In this document: positions 9,632 through 19,649 of the stretch, piece after piece | Position numbering within the stretch: position 1 is the stretch's first letter | Layout of the letters: each line of letters starts with the position of its first letter | Source: Bordetella parapertussis | GTDB taxonomy: Bacteria; Pseudomonadota; Gammaproteobacteria; Burkholderiales; Burkholderiaceae_B | NCBI GenBank assembly: GCA_945883615.1 | Contig: CAMCYB010000003.1 | Coordinates: 4,132-68,131, forward strand | Length of the DNA stretch: 64,000 nt | Direction: 5' to 3' | Position numbers and translations under genes: made by a program | The notes under the pieces: model-generated | Told to the model about the DNA's origin: nothing | What the model saw: only the letters and a program-made list of their open reading frames with translations | Database searches by the model: none

Positions 9632-10378
9632 ATGTCATTAATGCGTGAAATGTTAGAAGCCGGTGTGCACTTTGGTCACCAAACCCGTTACTGGAACCCT
9701 AAGATGGCACCTTTCATCTTCGGTCACAGAAATAAAATTCATATTATTAACCTTGAGCAAACGGTTGAAAAGTACGTAGAAGCCACCAAATTCGTTAAAC
9801 AAATTGCAACCAAAAATGGTTCAGTCATGTTTGTCGGCACAAAACGTGCAGCGCGAGACATCATCGCCCAACAAGCTGCACGCTGTGGCATGCCCTTTGT
9901 TGATAGCCGTTGGTTGGGTGGCATGATGACCAACTTTAAAACGGTCAAAAGCTCAATTAAGCGTTTGAAAGACTTAGAAGTTATGTTGGCTGATGGCAGC
10001 TTTGAGCGCATGAGCAAAAAAGAAGCGCTCATGTTTGATCGCGAAATCGTTAAGCTCAACAAGTCAATTGGTGGCATCAAAGACATGACAAAATTGCCCG
10101 ATGCAATTTTTGTTGTTGATGTGGGTTATCACAAAATTGCTATTGCTGAAGCGCGCTGCTTAGGCATTCCTGTCATCGGTGTGGTTGATACCAACCATTC
10201 ACCTGAAGGGGTCGATTACATTATTCCTGGTAACGATGATTCAGCCAAAGCGGTTGAACTTTACGCAACAGGTATTGCCAATGCAGTCTTAGAAGGCCGT
10301 GCACAAAGCATCAATGGTTTAGTGCAAGAAATCTCTGGTGACGAAGAGTTTATTGAAATTGAGCAAGACGCTTCTTAA
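9632..10378 (+). CDS. rpsB: 30S ribosomal protein S2
   Basis: S2 is a 30S subunit protein that docks late and helps recruit S1. The 248-residue product opens [22 protein letters not shown], with the S2 signatures [12 protein letters not shown] and [12 protein letters not shown] and, later, PDAIFVVDV and [31 protein letters not shown] ribosome binding site precedes the ATG. It heads the conserved rpsB-tsf-pyrH-frr cluster. Confidence 0.98.
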   Translation: MSLMREMLEAGVHFGHQTRYWNPKMAPFIFGHRNKIHIINLEQTVEKYVEATKFVKQIATKNGSVMFVGTKRAARDIIAQQAARCGMPFVDSRWLGGMMTNFKTVKSSIKRLKDLEVMLADGSFERMSKKEALMFDREIVKLNKSIGGIKDMTKLPDAIFVVDVGYHKIAIAEARCLGIPVIGVVDTNHSPEGVDYIIPGNDDSAKAVELYATGIANAVLEGRAQSINGLVQEISGDEEFIEIEQDAS

Positions 10379-10384
10379 CGACTC

Positions 10385-10406
10385 AGCCGCGGTTCGCACT
10401 GCGGCT
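10385..10406 (+). promoter_or_regulatory. Hairpin between rpsB and tsf
   Basis: AGCCGC at 10385-10390 and GCGGCT at 10401-10406 form a perfect 6-bp GC-rich stem with a 10-base loop in the 52-base rpsB-tsf gap. No T run follows, so it looks like an mRNA processing or stability element, or partial attenuator, rather than a full terminator. Confidence 0.45.
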
Positions 10407-10430
10407 AAACCTTTATTTGTTGGAGTAAAA

Positions 10431-11309
10431 ATGGCTGATATTACCGCCTCTATGGTTAAAGCGTTGCGTGAAAAAACTGACGCACCGATGATGGAATGCA
10501 AAAGAGCATTAACAGAAGCACAAGGCGATATGCCTCGAGCTGAAGAGATTTTACGAGTCAAACTTGGTAGTAAAGCCAGCAAGGCTTCGAGCCGCGTCAC
10601 AGCTGAAGGCTTAATTGGTTTATTTATTAGTTCTGATGCAAAACAAGGTGCAGTGATTGAAGTCAATTGTGAAACAGACTTTGTTGCCAAAAACGATGAT
10701 TTTGTTCATTTCGTCAATGCTTTAGCACAGCTTGTGGCTGAAAAGTCACCCGCTGATGTGGTTGCGCTGTCTGCCCTGCCTATGGCTAGCGGTACAGTTG
10801 AATCAATGCGTAGTGAACTGATTGGTAAAATTGGTGAAAATGTCTCTATTCGTCGTTTTGAACGCATGCAAACGGAAAACGCACTTTCGAGTTACGTGCA
10901 CGGTGGCAAAATTGGTGTGTTGTTAAACTTTGCTGGGCAGGCTGATTTGGGCAAAGATTTGGCCATGCACATTGCTGCGACTAAGCCTAAAGCCATCGAT
11001 GAGTCAGGCGTTCCTGAGTCAGATAAAGAAGCCGAGCGTTCAGTTGCCCGCTTGAAAGCAGCTGAATCAGGTAAAACAGCTGAAATTGTCGAAAAAATGG
11101 TCGAAGGTAGCGTTCAAAAGTACCTTAAAGAAGTAGCCTTGCTTTCACAGCCTTTTGTTAAAAATGATAAACAAACTGTTGCGCAAGTGCTAAAAGAGCA
11201 CAATGCATCAATTGCTGCTTTTAAATTATTTGTGGTCGGTGAAGGTATTGAAAAGAAAACCACTGACTTTGCTGCCGAAGTCGCAGCGGCTGCAGCGGGT
11301 AACGCTTAA
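10431..11309 (+). CDS. tsf: Translation elongation factor Ts
   Basis: EF-Ts is the GDP-GTP exchange factor for EF-Tu. The product (292 residues) starts [21 protein letters not shown], with the [12 protein letters not shown] and [10 protein letters not shown] signatures of the family, and ends in an Ala-rich tail. An in-frame opening extends upstream into rpsB, but the ATG at 10431 has TGGAG ten bases before it and gives the normal family N-terminus. It follows rpsB after a small hairpin and is followed by a strong terminator. Confidence 0.97.
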   Translation: MADITASMVKALREKTDAPMMECKRALTEAQGDMPRAEEILRVKLGSKASKASSRVTAEGLIGLFISSDAKQGAVIEVNCETDFVAKNDDFVHFVNALAQLVAEKSPADVVALSALPMASGTVESMRSELIGKIGENVSIRRFERMQTENALSSYVHGGKIGVLLNFAGQADLGKDLAMHIAATKPKAIDESGVPESDKEAERSVARLKAAESGKTAEIVEKMVEGSVQKYLKEVALLSQPFVKNDKQTVAQVLKEHNASIAAFKLFVVGEGIEKKTTDFAAEVAAAAAGNA

Positions 11310-11324
11310 TTAACATGGCAAATG

Positions 11325-11361
11325 ACCGGGTACCATTCAACAGAATGGCCCGGTTTTTTTT
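11325..11361 (+). terminator. Rho-independent terminator after tsf
   Basis: ACCGGG-TA-CCATTC pairs with GAATGGCCCGGT (a 12-bp stem with a 2-base bulge, AACA loop) and is followed by a run of eight T. It lies 16 bases past the tsf stop and should end rpsB-tsf transcripts, or let only part of them continue into pyrH. Confidence 0.85.
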
Positions 11362-11450
11362 CGTTTAATGAGCCGACTCATTTAAGTTTCATCGCTTAAA
11401 CTGCAATATGAATGTTTTTAATTTGACTTATTGTTTTGTAAAGGTAACCC

Positions 11451-12167
11451 ATGTCTGCAAAACCACATAAACGTGTGCTTTTAAAATTGTCAGGCGAGGC
11501 ATTAATGGGCGACGATGCGTACGGTATTAACCGAGCAACCATTGTGCGCATGACAGAAGAGCTTGCTGAAGTCGTCAGAACTGGGGTTCAGTTAGCCATC
11601 GTGATTGGCGGCGGTAATATTTTTAGAGGCATTGCCCCCGGAGCGCAAGGTATGGATCGCGCAACAGCTGACTATATGGGCATGATGGCCACTGTTATGA
11701 ATGCCCTGGCATTGCAAGACGCTTTAAAGCACCAAGGTATCGAGTCTCGCGTTCAATCAGCGCTCAACATCGAGCAGGTTGTTGAGCCCTACATCAGACC
11801 TAAAGCACTTCGTTACCTAGAAGAGGGCAAAACCGTTATTTTTGCAGCCGGCACGGGAAACCCGTTTTTTACAACCGATACAGCTGCCGCACTGAGGGGT
11901 TCTGAAATTGGTGCTGAAATTGTTTTAAAAGCAACAAAGGTTGATGGTATTTATAGCGCTGACCCAAATAAAGATGCCAATGCGACTCGCTACAGCAAAA
12001 TTGGGTTTGATGAAGTGATTTCTAAGCGTCTAGAAGTGATGGACGCCACAGCATTTGCTTTGTGCCGAGATCAAAAGTTACCTATTCGTGTTTTTTCGAT
12101 TAATAAGCCTGGTGCGTTAAAACGTGCCGTAGCGGGTGAAGACGAGGGTACCCTCGTTCATGTTTAA
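11451..12167 (+). CDS. pyrH: UMP kinase
   Basis: PyrH phosphorylates UMP to UDP and is the bacterial hexameric enzyme of the amino acid kinase fold. The 238-residue product has [13 protein letters not shown] at the N-terminus, [10 protein letters not shown] near residue 55, [16 protein letters not shown] near residue 140 and [13 protein letters not shown] near residue 165, all typical. The 141-base gap after tsf contains the terminator, so pyrH probably has its own promoter. AAGGTAACCC precedes the ATG. Confidence 0.97.
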   Translation: MSAKPHKRVLLKLSGEALMGDDAYGINRATIVRMTEELAEVVRTGVQLAIVIGGGNIFRGIAPGAQGMDRATADYMGMMATVMNALALQDALKHQGIESRVQSALNIEQVVEPYIRPKALRYLEEGKTVIFAAGTGNPFFTTDTAAALRGSEIGAEIVLKATKVDGIYSADPNKDANATRYSKIGFDEVISKRLEVMDATAFALCRDQKLPIRVFSINKPGALKRAVAGEDEGTLVHV

Positions 12168-12176
12168 GGGGTTTTT

Positions 12177-12737
12177 ATGAGTGTTCAAAATATTCGTCAG
12201 TCAACAGATTCGCGCATGACTAAAACGCTTGAGTCATTGATTTCTACGCTTGGCAAAATTCGTACGGGCCGCGCACATACCGGCATTCTTGACCACATTC
12301 AGGTTGAGTATTACGGTTCACCTGTGCCCTTGTCACAAGTCGCCAACGTCACTCTGGTTGATGCGCGCACTTTAAATGTTCAAGTTTGGGAAAAGAACAT
12401 GGCTCAAGTGGTCGATAAAGCAATTCGTGAATCAGACCTTGGTTTGAACCCTCAGGCTAACGGCGAGTCGATACGCGTACCGATGCCCGCTTTAACTGAA
12501 GAGCGTCGTAAAGAATTTACAAAAATTGTTCGCGGTGAAGGCGAAGACTCAAAGATTGCCATTCGCAATCAACGCCGTGAAGCCAACGATGCATTAAAGA
12601 AAAGTGTTAAAGATAAGGAAATATCTGAAGATGATGAGCGTCGTGCACAAGACGATATTCAAAAACTGACCGATCGTTTTATTGCTGATATTGACAAAAT
12701 GATTGTGCAAAAAGAAGCTGAAGTAATGAAAGTTTAA
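12177..12737 (+). CDS. frr: Ribosome recycling factor
   Basis: RRF splits post-termination ribosomes together with EF-G. The 186-residue product has the expected three-helix-bundle sequence, with [25 protein letters not shown] (start of domain II) and the C-terminal helix motifs [20 protein letters not shown] and [15 protein letters not shown]. It starts 9 bases after pyrH, in the usual pyrH-frr pair. Confidence 0.97.
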   Translation: MSVQNIRQSTDSRMTKTLESLISTLGKIRTGRAHTGILDHIQVEYYGSPVPLSQVANVTLVDARTLNVQVWEKNMAQVVDKAIRESDLGLNPQANGESIRVPMPALTEERRKEFTKIVRGEGEDSKIAIRNQRREANDALKKSVKDKEISEDDERRAQDDIQKLTDRFIADIDKMIVQKEAEVMKV

Positions 12738-12768
12738 CGGCCAAGTTTTTTAACTAAGGTTGCCCCTT

Positions 12769-13539
12769 TTGAGTTTTACTAGTTCGACACTATCTGTACC
12801 CGAGTCACATATCGTGCCTCTGCACGTTGCCATCATCATGGATGGCAATGGCCGTTGGGCAACTAACCGTCACCTACCGCGTACAGCAGGGCATGTCAAA
12901 GGTGTACAAAGTGTTCGAAAAGTCGTTCAAGCGACAGCTAAGCATGGCGTTAAATACCTCACACTATTTGCCTTTAGCTCTGAAAACTGGCGTCGCCCCC
13001 CAGAGGAAGTTACCCTACTTATGCGTTTATTTATGCAGGCTCTAGAGAAAGAGGTTGCAGCGCTTAAAAAGCAAGGGGTACGCCTTAGAGTCATTGGTGA
13101 TCGATCTCAGTTTGACACCAAATTGCAAGCCATGATGAGTAAAGCTGAGGCATCGACTGCAGACAATGACACGTTCCATTTAACGATTGCCGCTAATTAT
13201 GGTGGCCGATGGGACATTCTCAATGCGACGCGCCGAATGTTGGTTCAAAACCCACAACTTTGTCAGCAACCAAATCAAATTAATGAAACTGAACTGGCTC
13301 AATATCTCAGCATGGCGTGGGCACCCGAACCAGACCTTTTCATTCGAACGGGTGGCGAACAACGGGTTTCAAATTTTCTAATTTGGCAACTCGCCTACAC
13401 CGAATTATTTTTCACCGAAAAGTATTGGCCAGAGTTTGGTGAAGCGGAACTACTTGAATCTTTTGCTTGGTATCGTAGTCGTGAACGACGTTTTGGGCGA
13501 ACCAGCGCTCAACTCACAGAAAACCACACAGCGGCTTAA
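12769..13539 (+). CDS. uppS: Isoprenyl (undecaprenyl) diphosphate synthase
   Basis: UppS condenses isopentenyl units onto farnesyl diphosphate to make the C55 carrier for peptidoglycan and O-antigen. [13 protein letters not shown] holds the catalytic Asp and phosphate-binding loop, [12 protein letters not shown] follows, and the C-terminal [19 protein letters not shown] and [13 protein letters not shown] complete the family pattern. No ATG lies upstream of MDGNGRW. TTG codons at 12760 and 12769 are in frame; AAGG at 12756 is well spaced only from the second, so I chose 12769 (256 residues). Confidence 0.95.
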   Translation: MSFTSSTLSVPESHIVPLHVAIIMDGNGRWATNRHLPRTAGHVKGVQSVRKVVQATAKHGVKYLTLFAFSSENWRRPPEEVTLLMRLFMQALEKEVAALKKQGVRLRVIGDRSQFDTKLQAMMSKAEASTADNDTFHLTIAANYGGRWDILNATRRMLVQNPQLCQQPNQINETELAQYLSMAWAPEPDLFIRTGGEQRVSNFLIWQLAYTELFFTEKYWPEFGEAELLESFAWYRSRERRFGRTSAQLTENHTAA

Positions 13540-13543
13540 ATAC

Positions 13544-14389
13544 ATGCTCAAACAGCGCATCATCACGGCCGTTGTTTTGTTATTTATTTTGATTAACGTG
13601 CTAATCATCGATAATCATTGGCCTTTTATGCTTTTCGTGATGATCTTGGCCGTTTGCGCAACATGGGAATGGGTCAGGCTAACCTGGCAAGGCCCGCGTT
13701 TTGTTATTTATTTATTGCCATGTTTAGTTGCATTAATTGCTTTTTTACAGTCTTGGTTTATTCAAAATGACATCTATTTATTTTCAAGAAGCTTTGATGC
13801 CTTGGTTGTTCTATGTGCCTTGATATGGTTGTTTGGTATGCCTTTAATATTGGCCCGTGGCCGTGCAACTGAACCGTCACATAGTTCACCCTTAACGCTC
13901 TTTGCACCGCTTGCAATGTTGGCAACTTGGTGGGTTTTTGTGAGCCTTTTTGTGCAACGTGGCGCTCTATATCTACTTTCACTACTTATTTTGGTTTGGG
14001 TCGCTGACCTTGCGGCTTATTTTGTTGGGCGCCATCTTGGCAAAAATAAATTGGCGCCAACTATTAGCCCCGGTAAAACGCGTGAGGGAGCCATTGCGGG
14101 CGTTATTGCCGTGGTGATATGGTTGCTTGTATCATCAGCCTGGTCGGGTTCTTTTGCTCAAGATTTGCTTGATCACTGGTCGTGGTTTGGCGTTATCGTT
14201 TGGGGTGTGGTGTTAGGTTCAATATCAGTCATGGGTGACTTATTTGAATCGTTGCTCAAACGACGTGCTCAAGTTAAAGACTCAAGCCGTCTTTTGCCTG
14301 GGCACGGTGGGGTCTACGACCGTATTGATGCGGTAGTGGTGGTTCTGCCTATTGTCTTTGTATTAATCTCGGTTGTTTACCTGCAATGA
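13544..14389 (+). CDS. cdsA: Phosphatidate cytidylyltransferase
   Basis: CdsA makes CDP-diacylglycerol from phosphatidate and CTP, the branch point of phospholipid synthesis. The product (281 residues from the ATG at 13544) is a multi-helix membrane protein with [12 protein letters not shown] and the CDP-diglyceride synthase signature [20 protein letters not shown] followed by GVYDRIDA. An upstream in-frame extension into uppS is not needed. The start is 4 bases after uppS and the stop overlaps dxr as ATGA. Confidence 0.95.
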   Translation: MLKQRIITAVVLLFILINVLIIDNHWPFMLFVMILAVCATWEWVRLTWQGPRFVIYLLPCLVALIAFLQSWFIQNDIYLFSRSFDALVVLCALIWLFGMPLILARGRATEPSHSSPLTLFAPLAMLATWWVFVSLFVQRGALYLLSLLILVWVADLAAYFVGRHLGKNKLAPTISPGKTREGAIAGVIAVVIWLLVSSAWSGSFAQDLLDHWSWFGVIVWGVVLGSISVMGDLFESLLKRRAQVKDSSRLLPGHGGVYDRIDAVVVVLPIVFVLISVVYLQ

Positions 14390-15621
14390 ATCAAACCTCT
14401 TTACGTGATGTCACCGTTTTGGGCTCAACGGGTTCAATTGGTCAAAATACCTTAGATGTCATTGCCCGTCATCCAGATCGCTATGTCGTACACGCGTTAT
14501 CTGCCCATTCGAATATGAAAAAATTGGCAGAGCAAGCGTTACAGCATCGCGTTGCATGCGTCGTCGTACCTGATGCCTTAGCCGCTCACAATTTTGATTT
14601 GGCGTGGGCATTGCAAACATCCTTATTAAAAAAGCCTGAGGTTCGAGTTGGCGCGCAAGCACTGGTGCATACAGCCGCAGAAGCGCAGGGTCAAATTGTG
14701 ATGGCTGCTATTGTCGGTGCTGCAGGGTTACCCGCTGCATTAGCTGCAGCCCAAGCAGGCAAGAGGGTATTGCTGGCCAACAAAGAAGCATTGGTCGCTG
14801 CAGGTTCTTTTTTTATGCAAGCGGTTTGTGACAACCAAGCTGAGTTGTTGCCTATTGACAGCGAACACAATGCTATTTTTCAGTGTTTGCCGCATCATGA
14901 TCGACAAGCAAATAAAACCCCAGGTGGTCAACATAACAAGGGCGTTACCCGTCTTATTTTAACGGCCTCAGGGGGGCCCTTTCGTCAGCATGCACCTGAA
15001 TCACTTCAAGACGTTACGCCTGATCAGGCCTGTGCGCACCCAAACTGGAGTATGGGGCGCAAAATTTCAGTTGACTCTGCCACAATGCTCAACAAGGGTT
15101 TAGAAGTAATTGAGGCGCATTGGTTGTTCGGTATGCCCGCCGATCAAATTGATGTGGTGATTCACCCGCAAAGTATTGTGCACTCAATGGTTCAATACAG
15201 CGACGGCTCAGTATTAGCGCAAATGGGCAACCCCGATATGCGCACCCCCATTGCTTATGGTTTGGGGTTTCCTGACCGCATTGAAGCAGGGGTAAACCCG
15301 CTAGATTTAGCGGCAGTCGGTAAACTTGAATTTGAAGCGGTTGACTTCGATCGTTACCCCTGTCTAAAGCTGGCTTATCAGGCACTGAAATCAGGCCAAA
15401 CGGCTTGTGTTGTTCTCAATGCTGCAAATGAAATAGCGGTTGAGGCATTTTTGACATGTCAATTGAGCTATTTAGACATCTCTAGGGTGGTGGCACAGTC
15501 GCTTGACTGGCAAGTTGGGCAAGGTTGGTCTAACCCGACTTCAATTGACGATGTTTTGCTTATTGACCAAGCTGTTAGAACCTTTGCGCGAGATGCGAGT
15601 CAGAAACAGTGTAAGTCTTAA
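14386..15621 (+). CDS. dxr: 1-deoxy-D-xylulose 5-phosphate reductoisomerase
   Basis: Dxr forms 2-C-methyl-D-erythritol 4-phosphate with NADPH, the committing step of the MEP isoprenoid pathway that feeds upp[15 protein letters not shown] binds [18 protein letters not shown] and [13 protein letters not shown] hold metal and substrate residues; [19 protein letters not shown] is the flexible-loop region. At 411 residues it is slightly long because of a polar insert ([16 protein letters not shown]) after FQCLP. The ATGA overlap with cdsA suggests coupled translation. Confidence 0.97.
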   Translation: MNQTSLRDVTVLGSTGSIGQNTLDVIARHPDRYVVHALSAHSNMKKLAEQALQHRVACVVVPDALAAHNFDLAWALQTSLLKKPEVRVGAQALVHTAAEAQGQIVMAAIVGAAGLPAALAAAQAGKRVLLANKEALVAAGSFFMQAVCDNQAELLPIDSEHNAIFQCLPHHDRQANKTPGGQHNKGVTRLILTASGGPFRQHAPESLQDVTPDQACAHPNWSMGRKISVDSATMLNKGLEVIEAHWLFGMPADQIDVVIHPQSIVHSMVQYSDGSVLAQMGNPDMRTPIAYGLGFPDRIEAGVNPLDLAAVGKLEFEAVDFDRYPCLKLAYQALKSGQTACVVLNAANEIAVEAFLTCQLSYLDISRVVAQSLDWQVGQGWSNPTSIDDVLLIDQAVRTFARDASQKQCKS

Positions 15622-15632
15622 TAAAATTTTAT

Positions 15633-15668
15633 TTTTTTGTTCAATTTTTTGTTCAATTTTTTGTTCAA
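15633..15668 (+). repeat. Three perfect 12-bp tandem repeats upstream of rseP
   Basis: TTTTTTGTTCAA occurs three times head to tail and is followed by a degenerate fourth copy, TTATTTGTT. It begins 12 bases past the dxr stop in the 188-base dxr-rseP gap. The T tracts could help end dxr transcripts or bend DNA, but no hairpin precedes them. The rest of the gap is AT-rich without a clear promoter. Confidence 0.8.
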
Positions 15669-15809
15669 TTATTTGTTTATAAATTCATAAGGTTATTTAC
15701 TCATTTGTTCTTAAATTCAGTGCTTTAATGATCTTGTTTATTTATTTGCTGACACACTGACGAGTTGCCATGCGTGTCGCAAAATCTATCTTAATTTAAT
15801 AGGGTTTTT

Positions 15810-17138
15810 ATGTTTTTTACCATTCTGGCGTTTTTGGTTGCGCTGGGTATTTTGATTACTTTTCATGAGCTCGGCCATTATTGGGCTGCGCGGGCTTGTG
15901 GCGTTAAAGTTTTGACGTTTTCTGTGGGTTTCGGTAAACCCCTTCTCAAGCGTGTCGACAAGCACGGCACAGTTTGGGCGTTAGCATCGATTCCCCTAGG
16001 CGGTTTTGTCAAAATGCTTGACGAACCCACGCCAGACATGACACCCGAACAAAAAAAACAGGCTTTTTCATGTCAGCCGGTTAGTCGCCGTTTTGTCGTG
16101 GTTGCAGCAGGCCCTGTGTTTAATTTAATTTTGGCTGCCTTTCTTTATGCAGGTTTAAATTTAGCTGGTACGACAGAACCTGCACCCATACTTCAGCAAC
16201 CCGTTGCGAACTCACCAGCCGCTATGGCAGGCATTCAAGTCAATGATCGTATTGTTTCGATTGACGGTAAATCTGTTCAAGGTTGGCAAGATGTACGTTG
16301 GTTATTATTACAAAAATCCCCAGAAGGGGGCCAGGTTGATGTAGCCATTGAGCGCGCAACAGGCCAAATTGAACGCGTCTTAACTTTGCCACCCATGGCA
16401 GATCCAGGTGAGCAAGACATCTTGGCAAATTACGGCTTAGGCTTGCAAATGGGTAAGCCCAGTATTGGGTCGGTAACAGCTAATGGAGCTGCTGAAAAAG
16501 CGGGATTCATGGCAGGTGATGTGATTCAATCTGTTGGCAACCAATCTAACCCGAGTGTTACCGCCTTTATTGACTACATTAAGACACGCCCTGATCAACC
16601 TGTTGCCGTATCGGTTTTAAGAGCGGGTCAGCTGACTAACTTGACAGTCATTCCTGCCTCGCAACTTAATGATGAGGGTCAAGCTATCGGTCGAATTGGC
16701 GTAGCTTTGTCATCAGACATTCCAACCGTGACCATTGAACATGGTGTTTTTGAAAGTCTGTGGTTAGGTATTACTCGCACCGTTGATACGTCGTGGTTTT
16801 CCATCAAAATGATGGGGCGTATGATCACAGGCGATGTTTCACTGAAAAACATAAGCGGCCCCGTTACCATTGCAGATTACGCGGGTCAAACGGCGCGAGT
16901 GGGTTTTGCTTCTTACATAGCATTTTTAGCTTTAGTTAGCATTAGTATTGGCATCTTAAATTTACTACCCATTCCCATGCTTGACGGTGGTCATCTTATG
17001 TTCTACATCATTGAAATGATCAGGGGCAAGCCTGCGCCTGAGGCCTGGTTGATGACTAGCCAGAGGGTGGGCGTAGCACTTTTAGGTGGTTTGATGACTT
17101 TAGCTATTTTTAATGACTTAACGCGTCTTTTCAGTTGA
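15810..17138 (+). CDS. rseP: RIP site-2 metalloprotease
   Basis: RseP cleaves membrane-bound anti-sigma factors such as RseA after a first cut and also removes leftover signal peptides. The zinc motif HELGH is at residues 19-23 in the first membrane helix; the third ligand is in LLPIPMLDGGHLMFY near the C-terminus. Two PDZ domains lie between (around GIQVNDRIVSIDGKSV and AGFMAGDVIQSVGN). The 442-residue length is normal. It precedes bamA and skp, the conserved envelope-assembly order. Confidence 0.96.
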   Translation: MFFTILAFLVALGILITFHELGHYWAARACGVKVLTFSVGFGKPLLKRVDKHGTVWALASIPLGGFVKMLDEPTPDMTPEQKKQAFSCQPVSRRFVVVAAGPVFNLILAAFLYAGLNLAGTTEPAPILQQPVANSPAAMAGIQVNDRIVSIDGKSVQGWQDVRWLLLQKSPEGGQVDVAIERATGQIERVLTLPPMADPGEQDILANYGLGLQMGKPSIGSVTANGAAEKAGFMAGDVIQSVGNQSNPSVTAFIDYIKTRPDQPVAVSVLRAGQLTNLTVIPASQLNDEGQAIGRIGVALSSDIPTVTIEHGVFESLWLGITRTVDTSWFSIKMMGRMITGDVSLKNISGPVTIADYAGQTARVGFASYIAFLALVSISIGILNLLPIPMLDGGHLMFYIIEMIRGKPAPEAWLMTSQRVGVALLGGLMTLAIFNDLTRLFS

Positions 17139-17164
17139 GTCATATCTGCTTTAAAATAGTGAGA

Positions 17165-17195
17165 TCGGTTTAAACCGAGTACTCGTATTTAGAGT
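17165..17195 (+). promoter_or_regulatory. Overlapping palindromes upstream of bamA
   Basis: TCGGTTTAAACCGA (17165-17178) is a perfect 14-bp palindrome. It overlaps CGAGTACTCG (17176-17185), a perfect 10-bp palindrome, and ACTC/GAGT arms (17181-17195) nest a third dyad. All lie in the 111-base rseP-bamA gap. They could be operators or mutually exclusive RNA hairpins in the bamA leader. Confidence 0.5.
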
Positions 17196-17249
17196 AATAA
17201 GTGTTGTTTATGTTTAAGTCAATTATTGGTTTTTTCCAAGGAACGTTTG

Positions 17250-19589
17250 ATGTCTTGTTTTTACGCTAAGCACGCTACCTTGCTCAGGCAAGTGTGGTCA
17301 AGCCTCATCAAGCGATCTTGCGTTTTATTATTGAGTTTGATTCCTTGCGTTGCCTTTGCATTCTCACCATTTGTTGTGCGCGACATTCAGGTTGACGGTA
17401 TTCAAAGAACTGAGCCTGGCACCATCTTTTCTTATATTCCTGTCAAAGTGGGTGAGCGCTTCACTGAAGACATGGCGACTGAGACAGTACGTCAACTTTA
17501 CGGCACAGGTTTTTTTAAAGATGTACGCATTGAAACCCGTGGTGATGTGGTTGTTGTGGTCGTGCAAGAGCGACCTATCATTGCCTCGTTAGCCTTTACA
17601 GGTATGCGTGAGTTCGACAGTAAGACCATTCTTGATTCCTTGCGCCAGGTTGGCTTTGGTGAAGGGCGAATCTTTGATCAAGCCATGCTTGAGCAGGCTG
17701 AATTTGAAATTAAACAGCAATATCTGAGTAAAGGTAAATATGGGGTTGAAATCACGTCAACTGTTACACCGCTACCTAGAAATCGTGTCGGTATTAACTT
17801 TGATATATTTGAAGGTGAGATTGCCAAGATCAAAGAAATAAAAATTGTTGGTGAAAAAGCATTCAGTGAGAGCTCATTGTTGGGCTTAATGTCGCTGACG
17901 ACTTCGGGTTGGTTGACGTGGTATACCGATAGCGATAAGTATTCTCGCGAAAAGCTCGAACGCGACATGGAAACGATACGATCTTTCTATCTTGACCGCG
18001 GTTATCTTGAATATAGAATGGACCCCCCTCAAGTCTCGATTTCACCAGATCGCTTGGGTATTTTTATTACTTTAACGCTAAGCGAAGGTGAGGCCTATAA
18101 GGTCAGCAGCGTGAAATTAGCGGGTGAGCTACTGAGTCTCAACACAGAACTAGAATCGTTAATCAAAATTAAAGCCGGTGAAGTTTTCTCTGGTGCTAAA
18201 GCCAACGAAACAATTAAAGACATCAAAGATTACTTGGGTGGTTTGGGTTATGCGTTTGCCAACGTTAACCCCAACCCAGTACTTGATCGTGAAAAACATG
18301 AAGCGGCGTTGACTTTTTTTGTAGATCCAAGTCGACGCGTTTATGTCAGACGCATTCAAATTACCGGTAATGAACGTACGCGTGATACGGTCGCCCGACG
18401 CGAAGTTAAGCAACTTGAGGCAGCTTGGTACAACGGTGGTGAGTTGGCTTTATCGAAAGAAAGGCTTGAGCGTACTGGTTATTTTCAAGATGTAAACCTT
18501 TCAACAGAACCTGTACCGGGTTCAACTGATCAAGTTGACGTTGCACTGGCCGTAAAAGAAAGACAAACGGGTGCCATTAATTTGGGTGTGGGTTATGGTC
18601 AAGCTGACGGCGTTATTTTAAGTGCGGGTATTTCAGAGCAAAACGCATTTGGTAGTGGTAATGCTTTAACATTTCAGGTCAATACCAGCCAAGACGATAG
18701 CACGTTTATACTTTCGCATACCAACCCGTATTTCACGAATGACGGCGTAAGCCGTAGCACCTCTGTTTACTACCGTACGGTGACACCGTCACAAAATAAC
18801 CCCGGTAACTACGAAGTTAAAACGATCGGTAGCGGTTTTACCTTTGGTATACCCGTGACTGAGATTGATCGGGTGTCGTTGGGGCTAAATTATGAAAGTA
18901 ATTACACGGCTCTTTATGATAATTCTCCCTTAGCTTATCAGCAATACGTGCAAGAATATGGTGAAACGACCAGTACGGTTTTATTAAACAGTGGTTGGAA
19001 TAGAGATACGCGAGACAGTGCTTTATCGCCGACAAAAGGTTCATTAACCCGGTTGGGTGCAACAGTGGGCACGATTGGTCTTCAGTATTATTTACTGAGT
19101 GCTCAACAACAGTATTTCATGCCTATTGCACGCGATTACACGCTCGCGTTTAATGCGTTGTTTGATTATGGTAATAGCTACAGCGATTTACCTTACCCTG
19201 TTATTAAAGACGTCTTTGCCGGGGGTATTGGTACGGTTCGTGGCTTTACACCCAACTCTTTAGGTCCAAGAGATCCATTAACCGGCACATTTTTAGGTGG
19301 CTCTAAGCGAGTGGTCGGCAATATGCAGTTTTATTGGCCTTTTCCTGGGGCTAGCAAAGAAAAAACACTTCGGTTATTTGCCTTTACTGATGCGGGTCAG
19401 GTGTTTGGAAATAATGGTGGCTCGGGCGATACCAATATTGACTTTGGTGATCTTCGCTATTCAGTGGGTATTGGTTTGTCGTGGCTTTCTCCAATGGGTC
19501 CATTGCAACTGTCATACGGCAAACCACTAAATGCCAAAGACACAGATCAAACTCAAGTATTCCAGTTTCAAGTAGGTACTGGGTTTTAA
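17250..19589 (+). CDS. bamA: Outer membrane protein assembly factor BamA
   Basis: BamA is the Omp85 core of the machine that folds beta-barrel proteins into the outer membrane. After a signal sequence (about residues 20-40, hydrophobic, ending near CVAFAF) come five POTRA domains starting at VVRDIQVDGIQRT, then the 16-strand barrel with the loop-6 motif GTVRGFTPNSLGPRD. The protein ends in Phe (FQFQVGTGF), as outer membrane proteins do. I chose the ATG at 17250, six bases after AAGGAA, over an in-frame TTG at 17226; this gives 779 residues. skp follows. Confidence 0.97.
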   Translation: MSCFYAKHATLLRQVWSSLIKRSCVLLLSLIPCVAFAFSPFVVRDIQVDGIQRTEPGTIFSYIPVKVGERFTEDMATETVRQLYGTGFFKDVRIETRGDVVVVVVQERPIIASLAFTGMREFDSKTILDSLRQVGFGEGRIFDQAMLEQAEFEIKQQYLSKGKYGVEITSTVTPLPRNRVGINFDIFEGEIAKIKEIKIVGEKAFSESSLLGLMSLTTSGWLTWYTDSDKYSREKLERDMETIRSFYLDRGYLEYRMDPPQVSISPDRLGIFITLTLSEGEAYKVSSVKLAGELLSLNTELESLIKIKAGEVFSGAKANETIKDIKDYLGGLGYAFANVNPNPVLDREKHEAALTFFVDPSRRVYVRRIQITGNERTRDTVARREVKQLEAAWYNGGELALSKERLERTGYFQDVNLSTEPVPGSTDQVDVALAVKERQTGAINLGVGYGQADGVILSAGISEQNAFGSGNALTFQVNTSQDDSTFILSHTNPYFTNDGVSRSTSVYYRTVTPSQNNPGNYEVKTIGSGFTFGIPVTEIDRVSLGLNYESNYTALYDNSPLAYQQYVQEYGETTSTVLLNSGWNRDTRDSALSPTKGSLTRLGATVGTIGLQYYLLSAQQQYFMPIARDYTLAFNALFDYGNSYSDLPYPVIKDVFAGGIGTVRGFTPNSLGPRDPLTGTFLGGSKRVVGNMQFYWPFPGASKEKTLRLFAFTDAGQVFGNNGGSGDTNIDFGDLRYSVGIGLSWLSPMGPLQLSYGKPLNAKDTDQTQVFQFQVGTGF

Positions 19590-19649
19590 ACCCCAAAAAG
19601 TGGCACAATCATAGTAGTTAGATCGAATTTAATTTTAATGAGAGTTTTT

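Noticed and set aside
9739-10086. 115-codon minus-strand frame inside rpsB
   Set aside because: rpsB is unmistakable on the plus strand; the reverse frame has no motif or translation signals.
10319-10690. 123-codon minus-strand frame across the rpsB-tsf junction
   Set aside because: It covers two certain genes and their spacer and has no family features.
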